This document shows, piece after piece, positions 26,402-34,997 of a DNA stretch of 64,000 nt. The notes beneath the pieces were generated by a model, which saw nothing but the letters and a program-made list of their open reading frames with translations, made no database searches and was not told the DNA's origin. Position 1 is the stretch's first letter, and each line of letters opens with the position of its first letter. The position numbers and the translations under genes are program-made. The DNA comes from Paenibacillus sp. HB172176 (lineage in GTDB: Bacteria > Bacillota > Bacilli > Paenibacillales > Paenibacillaceae), in assembly GCF_011947265.1 (NCBI RefSeq), contig NZ_JAATHD010000002.1, positions 248,001 through 312,000 of the forward strand, written 5' to 3'.

Positions 26402-27562
26402 CTAGCGCAGCTGCAGACTATTGCCCGCGACAAGCTTGTTTCCGGCCTTCGTCATTCGTACGACGGTCCCGAAGCTCTGATGCTCCCCTATACGTATCAA
26501 ACCAAGATGCATCATCATTGTCAAGATTCGGCCTTCAAGGATGGATTTGGCATCATCGTAGAAGTAAGGCTTAATGAATGGAGCAAGTACCTTCCGGAGC
26601 GAATCGACGGTTACCCACTCCTCCGAGAACGCTTGTATCCAATGCACGAGCGCCGATACGTTGGCAATCGGCGTTCTGTAAAGCTTGAGCCAATAATGGA
26701 ACATCTGATCCGCCTCGTCGGAGGGGGCTCCTTCAAGTCTCTCCAAACCGCGATCTGTCACTGATAGAAGCTCTTCTTGTTCGCTTATATATTTGCAATG
26801 GAAGCAATAATCGTAGAGAAAGGAGAAGCGATCGGGATAATGATTGAAATGTCTGCCATATCCGAAGCGCCATGCTCCCTTGGACGGCATCTCCTCCGAC
26901 ACTCCCATGCGGTCAATAAGCTGCAGCAGAAATCGTTTGTACATGGAGCCATCCGCCATTAATTGAATGTCATTATGACGAATGAAATGCAGCGCCGATT
27001 TCACATCCCCGATCATCAGTCCTTGTTCGTCGCGATATAACGGCGGTTCGTCTGTATATTGCAATTGCTGCACAAACCGCCTCCTGAGCGTCTCCCGAAA
27101 GCGCAGCTTCAAATCATGGGGAACCTGGAACAAATATCGGTTTGGTCCGCTAAAGCCATTAAACAGCCATCCATGATGCTTGAATCTTGCGATAACCTCT
27201 CTGGGACTGGGCGCTTGGTTGGCCATTGCAGCAGCCTTCCTGCTTCTGACGGTTTTCTTCCCCGCAGATGGTTCCTTCTGTTCCTCTTCGTCATTGCCGT
27301 ACCTGCTTTGCTGAACTCTCGCCACCAGATCCTCCAGACTGTAGGACTCCCTCGTCTCGAACAAGAGCGAATTCAGGAATCTCAGTTCTTCAAGCTTCAT
27401 CTGGCTGATTTGCTCGTCGAACACATCATGACGGCTGACGGTGGACAATATCGACTGGATAAGCTCGTTTTTAGAATTCCCGTTGCATTCGCAGCGGTAG
27501 ACCTCCGCAATTCTGCTAAGCTGTCCTATGTCGGCATAACCGAGCATATCCGAGAAATTCAT
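26402..27562 (-). CDS. protein of unknown function, 386 aa
   Basis: I do not recognise this gene with confidence. Residues 1-80 look like a small helical domain (SDMLGYADIGQLSRIAEVY ... KNELIQSIL, SAP-like), followed by a Lys/Arg-rich linker (about 104-120) and a larger domain with aromatic-rich helices; the C-terminus (ILTMMMHLGLIRIGEHQ) resembles a winged helix. The mix recalls helicase-associated XPB/Ssl2-type regions without the helicase motor, so DNA binding is possible. Start at 27562 behind AAAGGAGG. Confidence 0.7.
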   Translation of the reverse strand: MNFSDMLGYADIGQLSRIAEVYRCECNGNSKNELIQSILSTVSRHDVFDEQISQMKLEELRFLNSLLFETRESYSLEDLVARVQQSRYGNDEEEQKEPSAGKKTVRSRKAAAMANQAPSPREVIARFKHHGWLFNGFSGPNRYLFQVPHDLKLRFRETLRRRFVQQLQYTDEPPLYRDEQGLMIGDVKSALHFIRHNDIQLMADGSMYKRFLLQLIDRMGVSEEMPSKGAWRFGYGRHFNHYPDRFSFLYDYCFHCKYISEQEELLSVTDRGLERLEGAPSDEADQMFHYWLKLYRTPIANVSALVHWIQAFSEEWVTVDSLRKVLAPFIKPYFYDDAKSILEGRILTMMMHLGLIRIGEHQSFGTVVRMTKAGNKLVAGNSLQLR

Positions 27563-27703
27563 ATGCAGCCTCCTTTGCGCACAGCACGGATGCAACTCTA
27601 GATATGTAATATCTGGCCTTTGGTTTTACTACCATTATGGGTCATTTCTCGAAAATCATACCTTTTGTAAGCGGAACACAATTCCGAATGCATGAAGAAA
27701 TAC

Positions 27704-27742
27704 AAAAAACACCGACTGGAAGCGTAACAGCTTCAGTCGATG
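27704..27742 (-). terminator. intrinsic terminator after the histidine phosphatase gene
   Basis: An imperfect stem of about 12 bp (27730-27742 with 27710-27723, one bulge) and a 6-nt loop is followed by TTTTTT on the minus strand, 15 nt past the phosphatase stop. Confidence 0.8.
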
Positions 27743-27756
27743 CATAAGTGTATCCT

Positions 27757-28338
27757 CTATAAATGTTCCAGATGCTTCGAGCAATTGTGAAGCAACGGCA
27801 GCCAAGAATCACCGCTTCGCTCCAGAATGGAGTAAGACAGATTGTGGAGTCTTTGATCTTCCAGTTCTTCGCACAGCTCCAGCAGCATCTCGGCAATGAA
27901 GCTTCCATGCGTCACAATCAATAGATTCTCCTCTTTATTCCGAAGCAATCGCCTCTCTAGAAACTTTCTGCCTCTGGCGCGCAAATGCTCATCGGACTCA
28001 ATGCCAAGCTCCTGCTCCCTCCATGATTCACCGTATTTCTCTTCGCGCTCCTCCAGAGTTGTTCCTTCGATTTCACCGAAGGATCGCTCGCGCAAAAGCG
28101 GATCCGGATCAAGCAACGGAATGTCCAGCGTGTCACCGATGATCTTCGCCGTTGCGTAAGCGCGGCGAAGATCGCTTGATATGACCGCATTCCACAGGGG
28201 AGGCTCACTGCCCAGACGATCGGCCAGCGCTTGCGCTTGTCTGATGCCTTCGCCATTAAGAGCGATATCCGTTTGCCCTTGAATTCTTCCAATTGCATTC
28301 CAATCGGTCTGTCCATGTCTGACCAAGCCTATTCGCAA
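27757..28338 (-). CDS. histidine phosphatase (phosphoglycerate mutase-like) family protein
   Basis: 193 aa. The phosphohistidine motif LVRHGQT is at 5-11, a second catalytic His is in VTHGSF near 142, and the acid motif is in LRERSFGEIEG. Substrate unknown; family members act on phosphosugars, alpha-ribazole phosphate and others. The start is a TTG with GGAG 10 nt away; no in-frame ATG lies nearby. Confidence 0.87.
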   Translation of the reverse strand: MRIGLVRHGQTDWNAIGRIQGQTDIALNGEGIRQAQALADRLGSEPPLWNAVISSDLRRAYATAKIIGDTLDIPLLDPDPLLRERSFGEIEGTTLEEREEKYGESWREQELGIESDEHLRARGRKFLERRLLRNKEENLLIVTHGSFIAEMLLELCEELEDQRLHNLSYSILERSGDSWLPLLHNCSKHLEHL

Positions 28339-28382
28339 TTCTCAGCCACTCCATTCTGATTTCCTGCTTCTGAGGATGAAGT

Positions 28383-28988
28383 CTAATTTCTCGTTCGTGA
28401 AAACCAATTCAACAGGAGCAATGCCATCACGAGACCCAGAAGCGACAACGCTACGTAATATTGCGGGAACGACGGCACAACCTGGAGCACGAACGGATCG
28501 CTGATGCTCGCGACCGGCACTTCCGCATACAGACCGGTAGCGAGTACTGCGCTTTCCCCTGAAACATTCGCCGTGTCGATCAATCCGGTTAGCTGCTGTA
28601 GTTGCTCTTGGGAATGATTGTCCCTATAATCGAACAGAAAGACGAAAAGCGCACAAGTGAACATCGCCATGCAGGCGGCAATCATAATCGCCATATTGCG
28701 TCTGAAGCTCTTCGAGAAGTGATAGCTCTTATTCGAAACTGGCAACAGCCAGTATTGCTCTTTATAGATTCGATCCATAACGTTTCGATTGACATCATTG
28801 GCCAGCTCGAACGCTTCCTCCTCATTCGAGTATTCGCGAATCAACTCTTCGCTATCCTCCCAGAAGCTGAATTGTTCAGCGCATTCCTCGCATTCAAGCA
28901 GATGTGCCTCCACCTCGATCTTTTCCTGACAATCCTCAGGCCAATCGAAGAAGCTGCTGAGTTTATTCTGTGCCTCCTCGCATTTCAT
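28383..28988 (-). CDS. zinc-finger anti-sigma factor
   Basis: 201 aa, overlapping the sigma gene in a TGATG junction. The N-terminal ZAS/zf-HC2 motif is visible as H29-x3-C33-x2-C36 (HLLECEEC). Transmembrane segments are at about 100-121 and near the C-terminus (about 178-198), so the extracytoplasmic part is a loop of about 55 residues. Expected to hold the adjacent ECF sigma factor at the membrane until a signal arrives. A GTG three bases earlier is an alternative start. Confidence 0.9.
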   Translation of the reverse strand: MKCEEAQNKLSSFFDWPEDCQEKIEVEAHLLECEECAEQFSFWEDSEELIREYSNEEEAFELANDVNRNVMDRIYKEQYWLLPVSNKSYHFSKSFRRNMAIMIAACMAMFTCALFVFLFDYRDNHSQEQLQQLTGLIDTANVSGESAVLATGLYAEVPVASISDPFVLQVVPSFPQYYVALSLLGLVMALLLLNWFSRTRN

Positions 28989-29581
28989 CACGTATTCATC
29001 CTCTCAAATTCTTCTTCCATCTGCGTTTGGCCGAAATAAGGCTCAAGCTGCGATTTCACACTTGCTCTTGCCCTGAACAGCAACGACTTGACGGAGCTGA
29101 CCGTTTGACCAAGAATATTCGCGATTTCTTGATAATCAAGCTGATCATATTCACGAAGAATGAGCGCCGAACGCTGTTTTTCCGGCAATTGATTGATTGC
29201 CTCTCTTACCATTGCGACCCGCTCGTTGCGAAGCAGCTGCTGTTCCGGAGTGGCGTCCTTCGAAGCGACGGGCTCAAAGCCGGCTTCATCGAGGGATACA
29301 TTTGCTGATTTTTGCTTGCGCAGCTCGCTTAGAACAGTATTGCGGGCGATTGTATAAAGCCATGTCGAGAAAGACGCATCCATTTCTCTAAAAGAGTGAA
29401 GGCTGCGATACGCTTTGTAAAAGGTTTCAGAACACAAATCCTCAGCCATGAGCTCAAGCTTCGCGCTTTTAAGCATATGGAAGACGAACGCCAGTATCTT
29501 GCGCTGGTACCGATTCATCAGCTCGGAGTACAGCTCGACATTGCCATCCTTAATCTCACGTATTAACTGGGAATCAGTCAT
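28988..29581 (-). CDS. ECF sigma factor
   Basis: 197-aa sigma-70 family protein with region 2 (ILAFVFHMLKSAKLELMAED, then FSTWLYTIARN, about 28-85) and region 4 (LPEKQRSALILREYDQLDYQEIA, about 135-160), and no region 3: the ECF layout. Strong GGAGGAGG ribosome site. Forms an operon with its anti-sigma factor. A likely self-recognised promoter is at 29636-29661. Which ECF subgroup it belongs to cannot be fixed by eye. It occupies the spot after tyrA where B. subtilis has aroE/ypiA. Confidence 0.93.
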   Translation of the reverse strand: MTDSQLIREIKDGNVELYSELMNRYQRKILAFVFHMLKSAKLELMAEDLCSETFYKAYRSLHSFREMDASFSTWLYTIARNTVLSELRKQKSANVSLDEAGFEPVASKDATPEQQLLRNERVAMVREAINQLPEKQRSALILREYDQLDYQEIANILGQTVSSVKSLLFRARASVKSQLEPYFGQTQMEEEFERMNT

Positions 29582-29635
29582 GACAGGCGAACCTCCTCCA
29601 CCTGCTGATTATCCCCGGAACCTCTTCTGTTAATT

Positions 29636-29661
29636 GTACCGATCCGGGAACAAAAAGTTGC
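29636..29661 (-). promoter_or_regulatory. candidate ECF-type autoregulatory promoter
   Basis: GCAACTTTTT (-35 like, AAC core) and CGGTAC (-10 like) are separated by 15 nt between GCAAC and CGGTA, about 60 nt upstream of the ECF sigma gene. ECF factors commonly drive their own operon through AAC-type -35 elements. Confidence 0.5.
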
Positions 29662-29792
29662 GGTTGATATCATCATTTTTTTATTCATAGCGAGTAGTTA
29701 ATAATTCGAGCTTCAAAGGCAAATTCCTGCTTTGTTCGACATTCCGACTTTTGAAATTAGAATAAAAATTGGTTTATACCAAGTTTTTTTAC

Positions 29793-29877
29793 AAAAAAAT
29801 AGCCACTCCGAGGAGTGGCTGGCGTTCATGTCGAGCGCCTCAGTTATTGGATAGGAGTGGAGAGAAACCATACTGTA
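29793..29877 (-). ncRNA. candidate small RNA (about 85 nt) or leader with terminator
   Basis: A perfect sigma-A promoter (29883-29911) predicts a start near 29877. The transcript would end at a perfect 9-bp terminator stem (29801-29820, arms AGCCACTCC/GGAGTGGCT, 2-nt loop) with a T7 tail. Predicted fold: a 5' hairpin (CAGU/ACUG plus UGG/CCA) exposing a pyrimidine-rich loop with CUCUCCACUCCUAU, a 4-bp hairpin GGCG/CGCC, then the terminator. A CU-rich loop facing ribosome sites is typical of Gram-positive base-pairing sRNAs. It could instead be an attenuated leader for the ECF operon. A weaker second stem with T5 follows at about 29765-29784. No good ribosome site, so a peptide is unlikely. Confidence 0.55.
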
Positions 29878-29882
29878 CCCTT

Positions 29883-29911
29883 ATTATATGTATACGCTTC
29901 CAATTTGTCAA
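29883..29911 (-). promoter_or_regulatory. consensus sigma-A promoter in the tyrA-ECF spacer
   Basis: TTGACA and TATAAT, both perfect, with the optimal 17-bp spacing. It does not face tyrA but reads away from it, toward the candidate sRNA and the ECF operon. The -35 overlaps one arm of a 39-bp palindrome. Confidence 0.85.
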
Positions 29912-29947
29912 TAAGCGTTTTCATTAAAATAATGAAAACGCTTATTG
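29909..29947. repeat. 39-bp perfect palindrome (18-bp arms) downstream of tyrA
   Basis: Perfect 18-bp arms around an AAA loop, ending 10 nt after the tyrA stop and overlapping the -35 of the next promoter. It lacks a T-tract, so it may act as a factor-assisted or bidirectional terminator or mRNA-end stabiliser. Each arm contains ATGAAAACGCTTATT, one mismatch from the CcpA cre consensus, so it may also be an operator. Confidence 0.8.
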
Positions 29948-29957
29948 TGATTTTCTT

Positions 29958-31049
29958 TTATTGATGCACAGCGTAACCAAGCTCTCCCAGCAGCGAAATC
30001 GCCTGATCCAGATCATCCTGGCTGCGGAACGATAGTCGAAGCACGCCCGGTACATCCTCCCGGCTCTCGATAATCTGGATATTGCTCAAGTTAATGCGGT
30101 TATTCCCCAGCACGCTTGCAATCTTCCCGATGATTCCCGGATGATCGGGCACGTCGACATAGCAATCGTATATGGAAACGATCATGCCCTTGCGACGCTC
30201 CGGCAAGCCGTTCCGGAAATCCGCAGCCGTGCGGAACGCTTCCTCTATGCCTTCCCCGTCGCTTGTCTCGAGCATGCGAATAAATCCGCCCATCTGAGCG
30301 TTCCAATCCTCCAACAATCGGAGCAGCACTTTTCGGTTGTCCAACAGAATATCGCGCCACAGCACCGGATCGCCGGAGGCGATTCTCGTAATATCGCGGA
30401 ATCCCCCAGCCGCCAGCGATTCATACAAATCATTCGCCTCATTATAGCCGCGAACCTGATTGACAAGCGCGGCTGCGATAATATGCGGCAAATGGCTGAT
30501 CGCGCCGACGATCTCGTCATGCGTGTCAGGGTCGGCCAATACAATGTTGGCCCGGGTATAAGCCAGCAATTCCTTCAGCCTCGCAATCGCGTGGGTTGGC
30601 GCTCCTTCTGGAGGCGTAAGGACATAGAAAGCATTCTCGAGCAAATGGTACGATGCGGCTTCGACGCCTGTGCGCTCTGATCCGGCCATCGGATGTCCGC
30701 CAATGAAGGTAGCGCGATGCAGATCAAGCGAAGCGGCATAGCTTGCGATTGAGCCTTTCGTACTGCCCACATCCGTAATGACGCAGCCATCCTTCAGCCG
30801 GCATTTGCTTAATTCCTCCAAGTAATGCGGAAGACTTCCGACAGGCACGCAGAGGAAGATGAAATCCGCATGTTCTGCCGCTTCTTCAATCGAGGTTGTG
30901 CCTTTATCCACAACCCCGCGTTCCAAATATTTCTGCACGGAGGCCTCTCGATTGGAATATCCCGTTACGGTTATCCCCGGCTTGTCCTTCAGACATAAAG
31001 CAATTGAACCGCCGATCAATCCGACTCCAAATATGGCAACATTCATCAT
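29958..31049 (-). CDS. tyrA: prephenate dehydrogenase
   Basis: NAD-dependent oxidative decarboxylation of prephenate to 4-hydroxyphenylpyruvate for tyrosine. The Rossmann motif GVGLIG is at 8-13, GGHPMAGSE near 120, and a C-terminal ACT domain (about 290-363, VPDHPGIIGKIASVLG) suggests feedback control by tyrosine. 363 aa. It follows hisC by 10 nt; the ribosome site is poor, so coupling is likely. Confidence 0.94.
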   Translation of the reverse strand: MMNVAIFGVGLIGGSIALCLKDKPGITVTGYSNREASVQKYLERGVVDKGTTSIEEAAEHADFIFLCVPVGSLPHYLEELSKCRLKDGCVITDVGSTKGSIASYAASLDLHRATFIGGHPMAGSERTGVEAASYHLLENAFYVLTPPEGAPTHAIARLKELLAYTRANIVLADPDTHDEIVGAISHLPHIIAAALVNQVRGYNEANDLYESLAAGGFRDITRIASGDPVLWRDILLDNRKVLLRLLEDWNAQMGGFIRMLETSDGEGIEEAFRTAADFRNGLPERRKGMIVSIYDCYVDVPDHPGIIGKIASVLGNNRINLSNIQIIESREDVPGVLRLSFRSQDDLDQAISLLGELGYAVHQ

Positions 31050-31059
31050 AAGCTGTTAT

Positions 31060-32151
31060 CTACACCGTCACTTCCTGCAATACTTGTTCCAAGGCTGCGA
31101 TAAATTTCTCGTTCTGCTCTTGCGTGCCGATCGTAACTCGAATATGCGTTGGATAGCATCTCCATCTCGGCCGGACGATTACGCCTTGACGAAGCAATCC
31201 ATCGAACACTTCAATCGTTGAGCTCTTCACATCGACCATGACGAAATTGGCATGAGACTCGAAATATGCAAGACCCAGCCTGTCGAATTGCTTGTACAAA
31301 TATTCGCGTCCGTCTTGATTGCGTTTCACGCAGCTTTGAATAAAATCTTGATCCTTCGCCGCTGCCGTCGCCGCCGCTTGCGCTAATCGGGTCGTGTTGA
31401 AAGGCTCGCGAACTTGATTAATGAACCCGATGACATCATGACGACCCACGCCGTATCCGATGCGAAGCGCAGCCAAGCCGTATATTTTCGAAAAGGTGCG
31501 AAGCACGACCAAATTCGCATAATCGTCGAGCATGCCCACTCCGTCGCTGTAGGATTCGTCAAGCACATATTCGCCGTATGCCTCGTCGAGCACGACAAGA
31601 ACATGGGACGGCAATGCCTTCATGAAGGCATTCAGCTCCTCGTTGCTCACAATCGTGCCTGTCGGGTTGTTCGGATTGCATATCCAGATCACCTTCGTTT
31701 TGTCGGATACCTTGGCCAGCATCGCAGGCAAATCATGCTTGCCTTCCTTCAACGGAACCTCGATGATTCTCGCGTTCTCGATTTCGGCATTATGCTTGTA
31801 TTGGCCGAAGGTTTCATCCGCCATGATCGTCTCATCGCCCGGAACGAGAAAGGCTCGCGCAATCATAAGAATAATATCGCTTGAGCCGGAGCCCATGATG
31901 ATTTGATTCGTATGTACGCCAAGCCTTTCTGCCAGCACATTTGTCAGCTCTACGCTCGCTCCGTCCGGATACATATTGGATTCAGCGATTTCCTTGATCA
32001 TCGCCGCTTTGGCATGCTCCGAGAAGCCGAACATATTCTCGTTGGAGGCCAGCTTTACGACCTCGGTCAATCCTAATTCTCTCTTCACGTCTTCAATGGG
32101 CTTGCCTGGCTGATAGACGGGCAAATGAACAATATTCGATTTGGGCTGCAT
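31060..32151 (-). CDS. hisC: histidinol-phosphate aminotransferase
   Basis: PLP enzyme, fold type I, 363 aa. In this supra-operon it serves both histidine synthesis and the phenylalanine/tyrosine transamination (established for B. subtilis HisC). The PLP lysine is in RTFSKIYGLAALRIGYG near 225, and the NPNNPTG motif is near 160. GAGAGGTG precedes the ATG. Confidence 0.94.
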   Translation of the reverse strand: MQPKSNIVHLPVYQPGKPIEDVKRELGLTEVVKLASNENMFGFSEHAKAAMIKEIAESNMYPDGASVELTNVLAERLGVHTNQIIMGSGSSDIILMIARAFLVPGDETIMADETFGQYKHNAEIENARIIEVPLKEGKHDLPAMLAKVSDKTKVIWICNPNNPTGTIVSNEELNAFMKALPSHVLVVLDEAYGEYVLDESYSDGVGMLDDYANLVVLRTFSKIYGLAALRIGYGVGRHDVIGFINQVREPFNTTRLAQAAATAAAKDQDFIQSCVKRNQDGREYLYKQFDRLGLAYFESHANFVMVDVKSSTIEVFDGLLRQGVIVRPRWRCYPTHIRVTIGTQEQNEKFIAALEQVLQEVTV

Positions 32152-32177
32152 GCTGGGTTCACCTCTCGATATAATCT

Positions 32178-32205
32178 ACTATAAATCTCCGTTTTCCATT
32201 GTCTC
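32178..32205 (-). promoter_or_regulatory. possible sigma-A promoter for hisC-tyrA
   Basis: -35 GAGACA and -10 TATAGT, 16 bp apart, between the trp terminator and hisC. It would let hisC-tyrA be made apart from the TRAP-controlled trp genes. Confidence 0.45.
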
Positions 32206-32241
32206 ATATCTGAAATCCGTTTTAAAGTAGTGAATGCAAAG

Positions 32242-32267
32242 AAAAAGTCTTCCAGTGAAGGAAGACT
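32242..32267 (-). terminator. terminator of the trp operon
   Basis: 8-bp stem AGTCTTCC/GGAAGACT with a 6-nt loop and TTTTTC tail, 24 nt beyond the trpA stop. Confidence 0.85.
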
Positions 32268-32291
32268 TCTTCAAAATACGCATTGTTTCGT

Positions 32292-33098
32292 TCAGCCTTT
32301 CAAGGAGGAAACAAAATCGCCGATTTGCCGCAGCCCTTGCTCACGAGTACCGCTATCAGCAAGCAATCCAACATTCTCTTCAATCTTGCGAACGATGGCG
32401 CTGCCCACGATAACTCCGTCGCATTGCATCTCGAAGCGCGCAACCTGCTCGCGGGTGGAGATGCCGAAGCCGATTCCGATAGGAAGATCGGTCGCCTCTC
32501 GCACCGTTGTCAGGAATTCGTCGATATCGCTGTGAAAATCCGAACGAACCCCGGTCACGCCAAGCGACGAGACGCAATAGACGAAGCCTTTTGCCTTCTT
32601 CGCAATCCGTGTGACGCGATCCTTTGAGGTCGGCGCAACAAGCGGAATGAGGTGAATATTCGCTGCCTCCGCCATTTGGCGCGTCTCCACATCCTCTTCG
32701 ATCGGCAGATCGGGAATGATTAGTCCGCTGATGCCTTTATTTTTAATGCTTTCGAAGAAAGCGTCGAGGCCGAACTGGAGCACCGGGTTGAAATAGGTGA
32801 ACAGAATGAGCGGTATTTGAACGCCTTCCTTGCGCGCGCTATCTGCCAGGTCCATGCATGCCGTCAGCGTAATCGCGCTGCGCAGCGCCCTTTCGGATGC
32901 GCGTTGGATAACGGGGCCGTCCGCAAGAGGATCGGAATACGGCACACCAAGCTCGATCATATCGGCGCCTGATTTCTCCAATTGTTTGACAATGGCCAGC
33001 GAGGTGTCCAGATCCGGGTCTCCGACTGTGATGAATGGAATGAGCGCAGTCTTTCCTTCCTTCTTCAGTTCAGCAAATTTCTGATCAATGGCGTTCAT
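32292..33098 (-). CDS. trpA: tryptophan synthase alpha subunit
   Basis: Releases indole from indole-3-glycerol phosphate. Catalytic Glu in [19 protein letters not shown] near 45-63, and the second acid in GLIIPDLP near 130. 268 aa; overlaps trpB by 14 nt with GGGAGG inside trpB. Last gene of trpEDCFBA. Confidence 0.96.
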   Translation of the reverse strand: MNAIDQKFAELKKEGKTALIPFITVGDPDLDTSLAIVKQLEKSGADMIELGVPYSDPLADGPVIQRASERALRSAITLTACMDLADSARKEGVQIPLILFTYFNPVLQFGLDAFFESIKNKGISGLIIPDLPIEEDVETRQMAEAANIHLIPLVAPTSKDRVTRIAKKAKGFVYCVSSLGVTGVRSDFHSDIDEFLTTVREATDLPIGIGFGISTREQVARFEMQCDGVIVGSAIVRKIEENVGLLADSGTREQGLRQIGDFVSSLKG

Positions 33099-34290
33099 TC
33101 GCGTTTCCTCCCAAATATCCCATTATCGACTCAACATCCTTGTCTCCCCGGCCGGATAGGCTCACCACGATTACCTTGTCCTTGTCGAGTGTCGGCGCAA
33201 GCTTCATCGTCTGCGCGATCGCATGAGCCGATTCCAGCGCCGGTATAATGCCTTCCGTTCTGGACAGCAGCTGCAGCGCTTCAAGCGCTTCCGCATCCGT
33301 AATCGGCACATACTCCGCTCGCCCTGAGTCCTTCAGATAGGAATGCTCAGGGCCGATTCCCGGATAATCAAGTCCTGCCGATATCGAATGCGCCGGCATT
33401 ACCTGTCCATGCTCATCCTGAAGCACATAGCTCAGCGAGCCTTGGAATACGCCATGCTTGCCTTTGGTCATCGTGGCCGCGTGCTCCTCTGTGTCCACGC
33501 CTCTGCCGGCAGCCTCCACGCCAATCAGCTTCACGTTCTCATCGTTCACGAACGGATAGAAGATGCCCATCGCATTACTGCCGCCGCCGACCGCCGCCAC
33601 GATATAATCGGGCAGTCTGCTTTCTTCCTCCAAAATTTGACGACGCGCTTCATCTCCAATAATGCGCTGGAAGTCGCGAACCATCATCGGATACGGATGC
33701 GGGCCTGTAACAGAGCCGAGAATATAATACGTATCGTTCACGTTGCTTACCCAGTAACGCAGCGTTTCGTTGCAAGCATCCTTCAAGGTGCGCGTGCCGG
33801 AGGTAACCGGAACGACTTCAGCACCGAGCAGATTCATGCGGAAAACATTCAGTTGCTGACGCTTCGTATCCTCCTCGCCCATGAACACCTTGCATTCGAG
33901 CCCAAGCAGCGCCGCAATCGTCGCCGAAGCCACGCCATGCTGACCGGCTCCCGTCTCCGCGATAATTTTCTTCTTGCCCATGCGCTTCGCAAGAATGCCT
34001 TGTCCGATCGTATTGTTGATTTTATGCGCGCCGGTATGGTTCAGATCCTCGCGCTTCAAATAGATTTTCGCGCCGCCGAGCTGCTCGCTCAGCCTCTTCG
34101 CGTAATAGAGCGAAGTCGGCCTTCCCGAATATTTGTAGAGCAGCTCGCGCACTTCCTCCTGGAAGGAAGGATCCTTCGAATAATGCGCATAGGCTTCCTC
34201 GAGCTCAAGCAAAGCGTTCATAAGCGTCTCGGGAACGTATCTTCCGCCGAATATCCCGAATCTGCCATTCTCGTCTGGTATCTGATTCAT
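33085..34290 (-). CDS. trpB: tryptophan synthase beta subunit
   Basis: PLP-dependent condensation of indole and serine. The PLP lysine lies in [10 protein letters not shown] near 85-95, and the phosphate loop GGGSNAMG is near 230. 401 aa. ATGA overlap with trpF. Confidence 0.97.
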   Translation of the reverse strand: MNQIPDENGRFGIFGGRYVPETLMNALLELEEAYAHYSKDPSFQEEVRELLYKYSGRPTSLYYAKRLSEQLGGAKIYLKREDLNHTGAHKINNTIGQGILAKRMGKKKIIAETGAGQHGVASATIAALLGLECKVFMGEEDTKRQQLNVFRMNLLGAEVVPVTSGTRTLKDACNETLRYWVSNVNDTYYILGSVTGPHPYPMMVRDFQRIIGDEARRQILEEESRLPDYIVAAVGGGSNAMGIFYPFVNDENVKLIGVEAAGRGVDTEEHAATMTKGKHGVFQGSLSYVLQDEHGQVMPAHSISAGLDYPGIGPEHSYLKDSGRAEYVPITDAEALEALQLLSRTEGIIPALESAHAIAQTMKLAPTLDKDKVIVVSLSGRGDKDVESIMGYLGGNANERH

Positions 34291-34997
34291 GCTTCCATCA
34301 CCCTTCTTACGAATAATCTCATCTTTTCAATATCTTTGATTCCATCGGTTTCCACACCGCTGGACACGTCGATTCCATATGGCCGGTAGGTTCCGAGCAG
34401 CGTCCGGACATTGTCGGCATGAAGACCGCCTGCGATATACATCGGCAGACCTATGCTGTCCGAAGCGGCCTGATAATGATCGATAGCCATCCAATTGAAG
34501 GCCTCGCCCGTTCCGCCCCCGGGGGCGTCGATCAGAATCGCTTCAACGCAAGAACGGTATGGAGCAAGCCGCGCCAAAGCGAGCTCGGCAAGTGCCGCTT
34601 CTGTACACGCAGCATCGCTGTCTGAGCTTCGAATGGAGAACACCTTCCACACCTGTATGCGGGGATGTCTGCGCCGAAGCTCGGCAATGTACTCGGGCGT
34701 TTCCGCCCCGTGAAGCTGCACGACGTCGAGCGAAGCGGTTCCGAGGAGCAAATCAAGCTCTTCGAGCGGCTCGTTCACGAACACACCAACAGCTCTCGGA
34801 GCCTGTCCGCCTCGTGCGGAAAGGCTATGAACAGCTTGTATCAATTTCGGAGCGTCAGCCTTATCGATCCGCCTTCTGCTCGGAGCGAAGATGAAGCCGA
34901 TCTCATCAACAGGCAAGCCATTCATCGCTTGAATCGTTTTTTCGTCTCTCAACCCGCATATTTTAATTCTGGAATGACCGGCATTGAGGGCAGTCAT
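34287..34997 (-). CDS. trpF: phosphoribosylanthranilate isomerase
   Basis: Amadori rearrangement step of tryptophan synthesis. KICGLRD near 12-18 contains the active-site Cys, GFIFAPSRR follows, and VQLHG is near 95. 236 aa, somewhat longer than the usual 205-220, with small loop insertions. ATGA overlap with trpC. Confidence 0.93.
   Translation of the reverse strand: MTALNAGHSRIKICGLRDEKTIQAMNGLPVDEIGFIFAPSRRRIDKADAPKLIQAVHSLSARGGQAPRAVGVFVNEPLEELDLLLGTASLDVVQLHGAETPEYIAELRRRHPRIQVWKVFSIRSSDSDAACTEAALAELALARLAPYRSCVEAILIDAPGGGTGEAFNWMAIDHYQAASDSIGLPMYIAGGLHADNVRTLLGTYRPYGIDVSSGVETDGIKDIEKMRLFVRRVMEA

Noticed and set aside
29720..29866. Short reading frame starting with ATG inside the candidate sRNA
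   Set aside because: It has only a marginal AAGGG next to the transcript's 5' end, and it passes through the terminator and its T-tract; a non-coding reading explains the region better.
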